Assembly (NCBI GenBank): GCA_029262315.1 | Contig: JAJCZP010000277.1 | Location: forward strand, 1 to 45,219 | Source of the DNA: Deltaproteobacteria bacterium | GTDB taxonomy: Bacteria > Desulfobacterota > Binatia > UTPRO1 | DNA: 45,219 nucleotides | Direction: 5' to 3' | Shown here: positions 29,637-38,122 of the stretch, piece by piece | How positions within the stretch are numbered: position 1 is the stretch's first letter | Layout of the letters: every line of letters starts with the position of its first letter | Made by a program: the position numbers and the translations under genes | The notes under the pieces: model-generated | What the model was told of the DNA's origin: nothing | What the model saw: the letters and a program-made list of their open reading frames with translations, nothing else | Databases searched by the model: none

Positions 29637-29722
29637 CACGTCGCAGTAGCCGATCAGCGAGTGCGGACGCAAACCGCACCACCGCCTCCGGGCACACGCG
29701 CAGCACGCCCCTGGAACCACAC

Positions 29723-29764
29723 GCAGCACGGCCCCGGGTGCAGTCGCGCCCGGGGCCGTGCTGC
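29723..29764 (-). terminator. Long GC-rich hairpin after the large Cys-rich gene
   Basis: Perfect 16-bp stem GCAGCACGGCCCCGGG (29723-29738) and CCCGGGGCCGTGCTGC (29749-29764), with a 10-base loop. It begins 19 bases past the stop of the leftward Cys-rich gene and lies upstream of the MRJP gene. No T-run follows on either strand, so it may act as a transcript-stabilising or pausing structure rather than a classic intrinsic terminator. Confidence 0.6.
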
Positions 29765-29783
29765 CGAGAAAGTGCGCTCGCGC

Positions 29784-32201
29784 CTACGGATCGTACGTAA
29801 CGTCGACCGGCAGGGACAGACGACCGAGACTCGGCAGTCCACCGACCGCGTTCGGTGCGCTCTCCGCGGTAGGCGGAATGCAGAAGAGAGCACCCAGCGC
29901 CGGCCGTGCACTCTGTGTACACGCGACGTCAGCGGCACCCTGCACCGAAACCGACCCGCCGATGATACCGTTGTCGGTGAAACACTCGCGCGCACCGAAG
30001 GTACAGGTTTGCCCACCGGGGGTACACGACGGACAGGTCCCCTCTTCCTCCGGTGGCCTGCAATCCGGCGTCGAGATACATCCACGAAAGACGTCGGTCG
30101 AGCAGAACAGATCGAACGGCCCTAGCCCGCACACGCCTTCGTTGACCGTATCGGTATCGCCCGGGTTCGCCACACAGGTCGCATCCGTACAGGCGTTCGG
30201 AGCGGTCGGCTGCCCAGGCACGCCGCATTGGCCGCCGCCCAGACAATCGGAGGGCGCTCCACAGGGATCGCCACCATTCGTGCCGCCGAGACAGCGTGAG
30301 CCTCCGCAGACGCCTCCGCCGCAGTCGGCATCGGTGCTGCACGGGGTGTTGGTGTCATCGTCACACGTGTTGCAGAAACACTGCCTAGTCGAGAACCCGA
30401 TCGCGGTACAGGCCGGGTTCGCCGCGCTGATCGTCTTCGTCGTGAGTCCGGTCGCGCTACTCAGGGTGATCGGCAGCCGACCGATCACGCCACCAGAGTT
30501 CGGTGGGCAGTCGAGGCTGAGATCGCCAAAGAGCGAGCTCGTGCCGTTCACGACGCAGGCCTGGCCAAAACGCGTTCCACCGGTGCAGGCCCCTCCCACA
30601 CAACGGGGGCATGGCAGGGCGAGTTCGATACCCGAATGTGCGCGTGCGGTGAGATTGACCGTGGTTTCCATCTCGCCCGATTCGATGTTCATCGTACCGG
30701 TGATGACGCCCTCGATCTGATTGGTGATGCAGATTGGCACACCACCCGACGACTGAGGCAGCGGAGGACCGAAGAAGAAAGTACATGGTCCGAGCAGACC
30801 TTCGTTCGTGCAATCGAGATCGCTGGTGCACTCGAAGTACGAACCATCGCCCGCGCACCGTTGGTTATTGAACGCCGTCCCGCCAGCATTCGGCTCGGGC
30901 CCGTCGAGCGTGCAGTCACCACAAGTCGGCCGCTCGGTCCCCGCACAGCCGGACACCGCCAGCGTCAGCCGGCCGCCTGTCGGCAGATCGAAGTCGTGCG
31001 AGAGCCCGGTCCATCCGCTGTCGAGGTTGGTCGCGGCACCGTCGGGATCGACCTGCACTGTGGTCGGACACGGGGCGCCCGTCAGGTCGGCCACGCAGAC
31101 GTTGCATTCGCTGGCGCTCCCGGGAAATGCGAGGCCGAGAGCAGGATCCCCGTCGCCGACACCGGCCGCCCCCATGCAATCGACTTTGAATTCACTCACG
31201 CAGCTCACGCAGTCGATGTACTCCTGCAGCGTGGTAATGCTGGGTGCCGGACTGCCGATCGCGCCGCAATCCCATCCACCCGGATGCACCGCGTTCGGCG
31301 GTACCGCGACAGCCGGACACTCGAACGGAAGCGTAACGATGTCGTCCAGCGTCACGGCCACACCGCCGCTGACGACCTCGTTCATGCCGTCGCAGAGACC
31401 GTCACCATCGCCATCGCCACCACCGCCGCACCGCCGACAAATCTTGTCCACCAGCTTCAGCTGCAGACGCTTGATCTTCTCGACGGTCTTGTTGTCGCCA
31501 GAACTCCCGAGCTTCGGATCGGTATCGGGACAGGGATCGGCATCGTCGAAGCCCGCCTTCCCCTTCAACTTGCTATCCCAGCACTTCTCGAGCAGCCGCT
31601 GCTTCTTCTGGACGAACTTGATGCTCTCCTGCGACACGGTCCGCTGACAGCGCCGCTCGACACGGGTCACATCGCCACTCGACAGGAAGAAATTCGTCGG
31701 ATTGAAACCGTCGTAGAGCAGGTCACAGATCTCCTGATCGACGCCAGCGTCGGCGATACACTCGAGGCAGTCCGCGATGTCACCACAATTCCTGATCGTG
31801 TTGACGCAACTACCGTGGCTACCGCCCTCGAAGTCCATGCAGCGCGGAATGTCCCAGTTGATCGACGCGAGCGTCTCATCCGCATCGGAACCGGCATCGC
31901 CCTCGTTGCAGATCTTGTTCTTACCGCCGCACTTGCTGGCGATCTTGCCCTTCATCTTCGACGCCGCGTTCGCGATCTTGTCGGCCGCCTTCGCGTCCGG
32001 ACATGCGCCGAGGGTTGCCGGATCACCCTTGGTCAGCACGTTACGCTTGCACTTCTCGAGTTCCTTGGAGCGCGTCTTGAGATACTTGTTGAACTCCTTG
32101 TTGATCGCGCTCGTACACCGCGCCGGGTCGGCGTGAACCAAACCGGGTATGACGAGCGCGGTGACGACGGCAGCGATGGCGCCAAGCGTCGAGAACTTCA
32201 T
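29784..32201 (-). CDS. Large secreted Cys-rich protein with duplicated N-terminal module
   Basis: 805 residues with a signal peptide (MKFSTLGAIAAVVTALVIPG, cleaved after VHA). By my count the mature protein holds 61 cysteines. Two homologous modules occupy about residues 29-150 and 165-340: each has Cys-x21-LEKC-type spacing, then CPD, a lysine-rich helix, and CGG, followed by an ADCLEC- or DCVSC-like cluster. Further on come short Cys-knot-like repeats (CSTDADCGGGVCGG, CGAPSDCLGGGQCG) like those in myxobacterial and deltaproteobacterial surface proteins. Probably disulfide-stabilised and extracellular; function unknown. GAGGAGGAAG precedes ATG 32199-32201; the frame is open to 32630, but that stretch lacks coding features. 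Confidence 0.85.
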   Translation of the reverse strand: MKFSTLGAIAAVVTALVIPGLVHADPARCTSAINKEFNKYLKTRSKELEKCKRNVLTKGDPATLGACPDAKAADKIANAASKMKGKIASKCGGKNKICNEGDAGSDADETLASINWDIPRCMDFEGGSHGSCVNTIRNCGDIADCLECIADAGVDQEICDLLYDGFNPTNFFLSSGDVTRVERRCQRTVSQESIKFVQKKQRLLEKCWDSKLKGKAGFDDADPCPDTDPKLGSSGDNKTVEKIKRLQLKLVDKICRRCGGGGDGDGDGLCDGMNEVVSGGVAVTLDDIVTLPFECPAVAVPPNAVHPGGWDCGAIGSPAPSITTLQEYIDCVSCVSEFKVDCMGAAGVGDGDPALGLAFPGSASECNVCVADLTGAPCPTTVQVDPDGAATNLDSGWTGLSHDFDLPTGGRLTLAVSGCAGTERPTCGDCTLDGPEPNAGGTAFNNQRCAGDGSYFECTSDLDCTNEGLLGPCTFFFGPPLPQSSGGVPICITNQIEGVITGTMNIESGEMETTVNLTARAHSGIELALPCPRCVGGACTGGTRFGQACVVNGTSSLFGDLSLDCPPNSGGVIGRLPITLSSATGLTTKTISAANPACTAIGFSTRQCFCNTCDDDTNTPCSTDADCGGGVCGGSRCLGGTNGGDPCGAPSDCLGGGQCGVPGQPTAPNACTDATCVANPGDTDTVNEGVCGLGPFDLFCSTDVFRGCISTPDCRPPEEEGTCPSCTPGGQTCTFGARECFTDNGIIGGSVSVQGAADVACTQSARPALGALFCIPPTAESAPNAVGGLPSLGRLSLPVDVTYDP

Positions 32202-32502
32202 GGCTTCCTCCTCGTTCGAATCGTCCGCAGCGACGGCATTCCAAGCTCCCCGGTGAACGGCACGTTGCACCCGGAAAAACCCTTGCTTGCGACACTCTGT
32301 GGATCCGAATCGGCACTGCGGGGAAGATCCCCGTTTCACAGAGGGTAAGCCCCCACCCAAAAGCATGTCAAGGAGAAAGTACAGTATTCTGCAAGGAAAC
32401 GGCCCAGAAACCCCGCGATCTCGCATGGCGAACGGGAAACCCTGCCGCGACGAGGACGCTGAATCGAGCCCTCGTTCGCCCCGAACAGACCGATCCGGGC
32501 CC
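32202..32502. other. 301-bp intergenic region with likely promoter of the Cys-rich gene
   Basis: It separates two leftward genes and contains no credible ORF. On the minus strand there is a full-consensus -35 TTGACA (32366-32371) and a weak -10 TACCCT (32342-32347) 18 bases further on, plus a 15-bp dyad CGGGGA-N3-TCCCCG at 32319-32333 just past the predicted transcription start. The dyad may be an operator or a 5'-UTR hairpin. Confidence 0.4.
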
Positions 32503-33177
32503 CTACCGCGTGCGGCGCCCCGGGCGCGGCGCCACGCGAGGGGATCGGGATCGGTCCTCGAGCAGCCTCGCCACCGCCTCTTTGATGAACCGCGACTGGC
32601 GATCCAACGCCTCCGCGCTGAGTGGATCATTTTCGCTCACGGTGGCGAGCAGGGGAGCGCTCGCAAAGTAGCCGAAAATCAGCTGATAGAGGCCGAAGGC
32701 GAGATGCGGCATATCGGCCGGCTCCCAGTGATCGCTCGTGTCGGCCAGTACCTTGATACCCTGAGCGTAGAGTGGTCGCAGCAATCGACTCAAGACCTGA
32801 CGCAAGTGCCTGCTGTCGTCGAGCGAAGCCCGCTGAATCAAGCGAGGCAAATGCGGATGACCGATGAGGTACTCGATGACGACCTCGAGAAACGCGTCAG
32901 GGCCACTCCCGTGTTCGGTCCGCCGCGCCGATCCGCTCGCGTTGATCACCGCGATGATCGGGTCGATACCGCGGGTGAGCACCGCCTCGTAGAGGGCCCG
33001 CTTGTTGCGAAAGTGATTGTAGAGGCTCGCCTGGTTGCGGAGCCCCGCATCGGCGGCCAACTCGCGCATCGACACGCCAGTGAATCCGCGTTCGGCGAAG
33101 CGACGCTCCGCCGCGTCGAGAATCAGATCGCGGGTGGCACGTGCTTGATGGGCGCGCGCCGGCGGAGGCATGTGCAT
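32503..33177 (-). CDS. TetR/AcrR-family transcriptional regulator
   Basis: 224 residues. N-terminal TetR HTH at about 13-60: RATRDLILDAAERRFAERGF, GVSMRELAADAGL, SLYNHFRNKRALYEAV. The C-terminal ligand domain is of the FadR/CerR-like type, with a basic tail. Start ATG 33175-33177; a second ATG is two codons later. A palindromic candidate operator lies 10-23 bases upstream. Next leftward neighbour is the large Cys-rich gene, 301 bp away; the LLM oxidoreductase at 33231 ends 53 bp upstream on the same strand. Ligand unknown. Confidence 0.92.
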   Translation of the reverse strand: MHMPPPARAHQARATRDLILDAAERRFAERGFTGVSMRELAADAGLRNQASLYNHFRNKRALYEAVLTRGIDPIIAVINASGSARRTEHGSGPDAFLEVVIEYLIGHPHLPRLIQRASLDDSRHLRQVLSRLLRPLYAQGIKVLADTSDHWEPADMPHLAFGLYQLIFGYFASAPLLATVSENDPLSAEALDRQSRFIKEAVARLLEDRSRSPRVAPRPGRRTR

Positions 33178-33186
33178 TTGTACCGA

Positions 33187-33200
33187 AACGAACGTTTGTT
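33187..33200. promoter_or_regulatory. Candidate TetR operator
   Basis: AACGAACGTTTGTT, a 14-bp palindrome with one mismatch (perfect form would be AACGAACGTTCGTT). It sits 10 bases upstream of the TetR start codon. TetR-family sites often take this form, so negative autoregulation is a fair guess. Confidence 0.5.
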
Positions 33201-33230
33201 CTCAAGAGTACGTCGGCCACCGCGGTCGAC

Positions 33231-34100
33231 TCACCCGACGCACTGAATGACCTCGTCACCGAAACGGCGCATCGCATCGCGCTTGGTCTCGATGGCGGTC
33301 GCGTCGCCGCCGTACAACGCCCAAGGCATGGTGAGCACCGTAGTCACCCCGAGATCCCCCAGGCGACGATAGCCGTCGACATCGACGGCCTCGGTACAGG
33401 AAACCACGAAGTCGAAATCCACATCGGCGCGCCCGTACTCGGCACGTAGCGCCTGAAGCTGGGCGATGAGATCGCGGAGTTCGTCGTAGCTGCGGAGCGT
33501 CGAGATCCAGCCGTCGCCCACACGCGCGGCGCGGCGGAGCGCCGGCTTGGACTCGCCTCCGATGTAGATCGGTACTGGTCGGGTGGGCGCAGGCACCATC
33601 GTGAGAGGCGCGAACCGATAGAAGGTCCCCTCATAGGAGACCATGCCGCCTTGCCACAACGTGTGGAGCACCTCGATCGCTTCGTCGGTGCGGCGCCCGC
33701 GGTTGGTAAACTCCTGCGCAAGATACTCGAACTCCTCCCGCATCCACCCGACGCCGATGCCAAGAACGACGCGATTCTCCGACAACACCGCCGCGGTCCC
33801 AACGGCCTTGGCCACGACAAAAGGGTGCCGGGCGGGCAGAACATAGACGTTCGTCATGAAACGCAGCGTCGTCGTAACGGCCGCCATGGCGCCGATGGCC
33901 ACCCACGGATCGGGCCACGGTGTCGAGGCTTCGAATGGCGGTCGCCCATCCGCGCTGTATGGGTACGCCGACCCGAACGTCTCCGGCACGATGACGTGGT
34001 CGGAAAGGGCCAACGCGTGCAACCCACAGGCCTCGGCGGTGCGAGCAACTTCGAGGTACTGGGCGGGATCGGTGTAGGCCAGCGCGGCAACGAAGCGCAT
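33231..34100 (-). CDS. LLM-class (luciferase-like) F420- or flavin-dependent oxidoreductase
   Basis: 289-residue TIM-barrel oxidoreductase of the bacterial-luciferase superfamily. Visible: MRFVAALAYTDPAQYLEVA start, ALALSDHVIVP, FMTNVYVLPARHPFVVAKAVGTAAVLS, VVLGIGVGWMREEFE and VPIYIGGESKPALRRAA, the pattern of F420-dependent LLM proteins of mycobacteria and Binatota. Substrate unknown. ATG 34098-34100 with AGGA close upstream. Divergent from the NTF2-like operon, with only 47 bp between. Confidence 0.92.
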   Translation of the reverse strand: MRFVAALAYTDPAQYLEVARTAEACGLHALALSDHVIVPETFGSAYPYSADGRPPFEASTPWPDPWVAIGAMAAVTTTLRFMTNVYVLPARHPFVVAKAVGTAAVLSENRVVLGIGVGWMREEFEYLAQEFTNRGRRTDEAIEVLHTLWQGGMVSYEGTFYRFAPLTMVPAPTRPVPIYIGGESKPALRRAARVGDGWISTLRSYDELRDLIAQLQALRAEYGRADVDFDFVVSCTEAVDVDGYRRLGDLGVTTVLTMPWALYGGDATAIETKRDAMRRFGDEVIQCVG

Positions 34101-34147
34101 GCGTCCTGGTAGTATGGAACGTCCACATCTGCAAAGTATCTCGGGGC

Positions 34148-34675
34148 ATGGCGACCTATGACGCAGCAGAGCTCGAACGAGCCTTTCAACGCTATTGGCG
34201 CCTCGGTGCCGTCGGCGAAAACTGGGACGCGTGGGCGAATCTGTTCGCGGACGACGTCCTGTACGTCGAGCACGTACTCGGCACGATGCATGGACGCGAG
34301 GCCGTCCGTGCATGGATCGGGCCGATCATGGCGCAATATCGCGAACTCTACACGGCGTACGAATGGCACACGGTCGACGCCGACGCCGGACGGGTCATCG
34401 TGTACATGCAGAACAGGCGCGATCACCCACGCGGCAGCGGCACCATCGACTTCCCTGGCATCACGATCCTCGGCTATGGCGGACAGGGCCTGTGGCGTTA
34501 CGAGGAAGACTACTGGTCAGTCCCCGGCGCGCAGGCGACCCTGCAAGAATACGCGCAGGCCTGCGCGGACCACGACCCCGACCACGCCCAGAAGCAGACC
34601 CGGCTGAACTGGGGTCACGGCCCCGACTGGACCCGTGGCGCAGCGTCATACGCCGCACGCGTTGCGGTCACCTGA
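34148..34675 (+). CDS. NTF2-like/SnoaL-type protein
   Basis: 175 residues with the cone-shaped NTF2-like fold pattern: an N-terminal helix (AELERAFQRYWRLGAVGENWDAW), LFADDVLYVEH with the typical Asp, REAVRAWIG, and the long strands GRVIVYMQNRRDHP and GLWRYEEDYWSVPG. Such proteins include polyketide cyclases, ketosteroid isomerases and dehydratases. First gene of a four-gene rightward run (with the metallo-beta-lactamase, ferredoxin and SDR). The metallo-hydrolase starts 5 bp after its stop. Confidence 0.85.
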   Translation: MATYDAAELERAFQRYWRLGAVGENWDAWANLFADDVLYVEHVLGTMHGREAVRAWIGPIMAQYRELYTAYEWHTVDADAGRVIVYMQNRRDHPRGSGTIDFPGITILGYGGQGLWRYEEDYWSVPGAQATLQEYAQACADHDPDHAQKQTRLNWGHGPDWTRGAASYAARVAVT

Positions 34676-34680
34676 GCCAC

Positions 34681-35589
34681 GTGGCGGTGGACGCACCCAC
34701 TCCTGACCGCGAGTACGGGCACGTCACCGTGCTCGGCGGCGTCCGAGGCGGCAAGTACCCCTACGGGCATTCGGTACTGGTCCGCGGAAGCGAGGAGCAG
34801 ATCATCATCGACCCGTCGTTGTCGCTGCTCGCCCGGCCCACGCCACCGCCCGCCGATCGCGTCCTCAATAGCCACTGCCACGAGGACCACGTCGCGGGGA
34901 ACCACCTCTACCCTCGCGCGCCTTGCCATCTCCACGAGCGCGATGTCGCGGGCATCCGTTCGCTCGATGACTTCATGAACATCTACGGATTCACGGGCGA
35001 AACGGACACGGCGTTTCGCAAGACGCTGGTCGAGCAGTTCCACTTCGTGCCCTGCCCCGACGCCCACGGCTTCCGGGACGGCGACGTGTTCGATCTCGGC
35101 GACTGCCGCGTACACGCCCTCCATGCGCCGGGGCATACGAGCGGCCATACCGTCTTCCACATCGAGCCCGACGACGTACTGTACCTCGGCGACATCGACC
35201 TCTCGAGCTTCGGCCCGTACTACGGCGACGCCTCATCGTCGCTTCTCGAGTTCGAGGCGACCTTGGCGATGGTGCGTGGGCTCGAGGCACGCGCCTACGC
35301 CACGTTTCACCACATCGGCGTGATCGACGACCGCGAGACCTTCCTCGCGCGGCTCGACCGCTTCGCCCAGGTCATTGCCGCGCGCGACGCCCGCCTGCTG
35401 GCCTTCCTCGCCGAGCCTCGCACCCTGGCCGACGTCATTGCCCATCGATTCATCTACCGGCCCGGCGACGATCTCGATTTCATCGACGACGTCGAGCGTC
35501 GCAGCATGACCCAGCATCTCAGCCGCCTGGCCGCCGCTGGACGGGTCGAAGAGATCGGGCCAGAGCATTTCGTAGCGCGGGCCGCTTGA
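34681..35589 (+). CDS. Metallo-beta-lactamase-fold hydrolase
   Basis: 302 residues. The metal site is HxHxDH at SHCHEDHV (His65, His67, Asp69, His70), His152 in APGHTSGHT, Asp171 in YLGDID, and a late His in TFHHIG. The C-terminal 80 residues form a helical region typical of the LACTB2/glyoxalase II-like subgroup that includes a winged-helix-like domain. It may hydrolyse a thioester or lactone. I take GTG 34681 as start, as the frame extends upstream only within the NTF2-like gene; GTG 34687 is also possible. Upstream spacing of five bases suggests coupling. Confidence 0.88.
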   Translation: MAVDAPTPDREYGHVTVLGGVRGGKYPYGHSVLVRGSEEQIIIDPSLSLLARPTPPPADRVLNSHCHEDHVAGNHLYPRAPCHLHERDVAGIRSLDDFMNIYGFTGETDTAFRKTLVEQFHFVPCPDAHGFRDGDVFDLGDCRVHALHAPGHTSGHTVFHIEPDDVLYLGDIDLSSFGPYYGDASSSLLEFEATLAMVRGLEARAYATFHHIGVIDDRETFLARLDRFAQVIAARDARLLAFLAEPRTLADVIAHRFIYRPGDDLDFIDDVERRSMTQHLSRLAAAGRVEEIGPEHFVARAA

Positions 35590-35662
35590 CGGCTGCCGAC
35601 GCGAGTTGCACCCTAGCGCCGATCATTGCTCGCTCACGAAGCGAAGCTCACAGGAGGAGCCG

Positions 35663-35857
35663 ATGCGTATCGCGGTGGACCGAGATCTCTGTGAGGGCAA
35701 CGCCGTCTGTATGAAGGTGTGCCCTGAGGTATTCGTCGTTGGCGACGACGACCAGGCGCAACTACTGCTCGCGGAACCCGGCGACGAGTACCGCGAGCAG
35801 ATCGAGGCAGCGGTACGCCGCTGCCCGCGCCAGGCGCTTGCCATCCAGGACGGCTGA
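35663..35857 (+). CDS. Small [3Fe-4S]/[4Fe-4S] ferredoxin (P450-partner type)
   Basis: 64 residues beginning MRIAVDRDLCEGNAVC. Cys pattern CEGNAVCMKVCPEVF and RRCPRQAL: C-x5-C-x3-CP and a distal CP, close to the single-cluster ferredoxins that pair with cytochrome P450 or other mono-oxygenases, but with a third Cys in place of the usual non-Cys position. ATG 35663 has AGGAGGAG just upstream. The frame opens at 35606, but the upstream part lacks a ribosome binding site. The SDR gene follows after 8 bp. Confidence 0.93.
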   Translation: MRIAVDRDLCEGNAVCMKVCPEVFVVGDDDQAQLLLAEPGDEYREQIEAAVRRCPRQALAIQDG

Positions 35858-35865
35858 GCGGACCG

Positions 35866-36726
35866 ATGGGCGATGCGCTCCAGGGACGCGCCGCGCTCGT
35901 CACCGGCGGGGGTAGCGGTATTGGGCTCGCGTGCGCGCAGCATCTGCTGCGCGACGGTGCGCATGTCACCATCGCCGGGCGCGGTGAGGACCGCCTGCGC
36001 AGCGCCAAGGAGGCCCTCGCCCAGGACATCGGTGATCCCTCGCGGGTCCACTACGTCGTCTGCGACATCACCAACGAGGACGCGGTGGCGGCGGCGGTAC
36101 AGACGGCGGCGGCCCCGCTAGGCGCCCTGCACATTGCCGTCGCCAATGCGGGCAGCGGCATGGGCGGCTCGATTCTCTCGACAACACTCGAGATGTGGCG
36201 CTTCACCCTCGACGTGAATCTGACGGGCACGTTTCTCACCGTGAAGCACGCTGGTCTCGCGATGCGGAAGGCGGGGGAAGGCTCGATCGTCGCCATCTCA
36301 TCGATCGCCGGTGTCATCACGCACCGCCTGATGGCGCCCTACTGCGCCAGCAAAGCCGGCCTCGAGATGTTCATCAAGGTCGCGGCGGACGAACTCGGCG
36401 GATTCGGGATTCGCGCCAATGCGGTCCGACCGGGGCTGGTCGAGACCGAACTCGCCACGCCGCTTCTGGACGACCCTGTCGTACGCGACGACTATCACGA
36501 CCAGATGCCACTCAGCCGGATCGGCACTCCAGACGACATCGGGGCCGCCGTCAGGTGGCTCGCCGGCCCGGAATCGTCGTGGGTCACGGGGCAGTGTCTG
36601 GCCATCGACGGCGGGCACACGCTGCGACGCGGGCCCTACGTCGATTCGATGATCGAGCGCATGCTGGGACCAGATGCCGTCAAGGACAATGCCGCTCCCG
36701 GCAAGCCTCGCCCCACGTCCGACTAG
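35866..36726 (+). CDS. Short-chain dehydrogenase/reductase
   Basis: 286-residue classical SDR. Cofactor motif TGGGSGIGLACAQ, NAG (VANAGSGMG), catalytic Ser in AISSIAG and Tyr/Lys in YCASKAG are all present, with WVTGQCLAIDGGHT near the end. It likely oxidises or reduces a hydroxyl/keto group, perhaps on a steroid- or terpenoid-like molecule together with its operon partners. Starts 8 bp after the ferredoxin stop and ends 11 bp from the convergent hydrolase. Confidence 0.94.
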   Translation: MGDALQGRAALVTGGGSGIGLACAQHLLRDGAHVTIAGRGEDRLRSAKEALAQDIGDPSRVHYVVCDITNEDAVAAAVQTAAAPLGALHIAVANAGSGMGGSILSTTLEMWRFTLDVNLTGTFLTVKHAGLAMRKAGEGSIVAISSIAGVITHRLMAPYCASKAGLEMFIKVAADELGGFGIRANAVRPGLVETELATPLLDDPVVRDDYHDQMPLSRIGTPDDIGAAVRWLAGPESSWVTGQCLAIDGGHTLRRGPYVDSMIERMLGPDAVKDNAAPGKPRPTSD

Positions 36727-36737
36727 CTTCCCATGCC

Positions 36738-38033
36738 CTAGGAACTACGCGGGCGGCTCCCGGCGCCATCGCTCACCTTGGAGCAAGCGCGCCCGATCTG
36801 CCGCATGACATCCCACACGTGGTACAGCGCCGGGTGAAAAAGCGGCTTCCCGTTCGTGAGAATGGCGGCCGACACCTGCCGCTGCGGATCGGCCCACGAA
36901 AACACGTTGGTAAAGCCCAGATGTCCGAACGCGTGTTGGGTATCGGGCCCGTACAAGCTGAGGTACTGCCCGCCGAGCATGAAGCCCATCCCGTAGCGAA
37001 GCGGGACACCAAGGGTGAAGTCGAATTCCAGATAGGACTGCTCTGCCGTCGCGCGACGAACGGTGCGCGGCTCGAAGATGCGGGTCCCACCGAGAACGCC
37101 GTCATTCAGCAGCAACTGATAGTAGCGGCAAAGCTCGTCGGCGGTCGCGACCATGCTCGCCGCCGGAATTATGCCCATCAGGAACCGGGGATCGTTCGAC
37201 ATGGTGGTCGCCTGGTAGAAGTCGACACCCAGAGCACGGTGGAGGAGCTGCGAGAACGGCGGCAGCGCGGGAAAGCCGGTGAAGTAGTTGGTCGCCACGA
37301 GGGGCAAGTCACGCTCCGCGACGCCATAGCGCATCCACCGCAACCCGAGCGGACGGCGGACGGCGGCATCGTGTACCGCGCGCACCGTCACACCGGTGAC
37401 ACGTCGAATGATCTCCCCGAGAATGAATCCTCCCGAGATCGCGTGATACGCCAGCTGGCGCCCGGGGCGCGACGCGAGCGGCATCTCGCACATGACACGC
37501 ACGATCGCCTCGGAGTCGCCAAGCAGGTCGAGATCGATGGCCTCGCGGGGAGGACTCGGCAATCCCGCCCGATGGGTCAACACGTGTCGAATCGTAATCC
37601 ATCGTTTCCCCGGCACGCCGAACTCCGGAAGGTACTCGCACACGGGATCGTCGAGCCGCAGCATGTTCCACTGGTCGAGCAAATGGATGACCATGGCGGT
37701 CACGGCCTTGGTCGCCGAAAGCAGGCCGAACGGGGTATCGGGGGTGGCAAGCGTACGGGGCCCATCCTCGGGATCGTTCGGGCCGTTCCCCGAGGCATAC
37801 CCGATCGTGCGATCCATGAGGACATGGCCGTGCCGGCGGACGCAAATCGAGATGGCCGGGTGAATCCCGCTCCGATACAGGTTCTCCACGGCCGCCCAGA
37901 TGCGCGGCACGGCGTCCGCGGCCACCCCGACCTCGCGTGGATCGACCTCCACGCCTGGACGGATCGTCGTCACCGCCTCGATGGGCTCGGGAACGCGGCA
38001 CAGGGTAACCAAGGGGCACTGCAGAAACGGCAC
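36738..38033 (-). CDS. Serine beta-lactamase-like (class C/esterase-type) hydrolase
   Basis: 431 residues of the beta-lactamase/transpeptidase-like serine hydrolase fold. Catalytic SxxK is SATK in LLSATKAVTAMV, the YxN equivalent is YHA in QLAYHAISGG, and the third motif is HLG in FGHLGFTN. This set matches LACTB/EstB-type esterases rather than true beta-lactamases. No signal peptide is seen, so it is probably cytoplasmic. GTG start at 38031-38033 is a guess; the conserved region begins about residue 26. Convergent with the SDR and divergent from the esterase. Confidence 0.88.
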   Translation of the reverse strand: MPFLQCPLVTLCRVPEPIEAVTTIRPGVEVDPREVGVAADAVPRIWAAVENLYRSGIHPAISICVRRHGHVLMDRTIGYASGNGPNDPEDGPRTLATPDTPFGLLSATKAVTAMVIHLLDQWNMLRLDDPVCEYLPEFGVPGKRWITIRHVLTHRAGLPSPPREAIDLDLLGDSEAIVRVMCEMPLASRPGRQLAYHAISGGFILGEIIRRVTGVTVRAVHDAAVRRPLGLRWMRYGVAERDLPLVATNYFTGFPALPPFSQLLHRALGVDFYQATTMSNDPRFLMGIIPAASMVATADELCRYYQLLLNDGVLGGTRIFEPRTVRRATAEQSYLEFDFTLGVPLRYGMGFMLGGQYLSLYGPDTQHAFGHLGFTNVFSWADPQRQVSAAILTNGKPLFHPALYHVWDVMRQIGRACSKVSDGAGSRPRSS

Positions 38034-38122
38034 GTTACGAGGCTAGCATACGAAATGAGGGCGCGTTGGACGAAAATGCTGGCCTTCACCTAGAGCGCCA
38101 CGCATGGCACTCTCCCACCGTG

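Noticed and set aside
29723-29764. Attachment site or mobile-element end
   Set aside because: The long stem lies just after a gene stop and has no second copy; it is better explained as a transcript hairpin.
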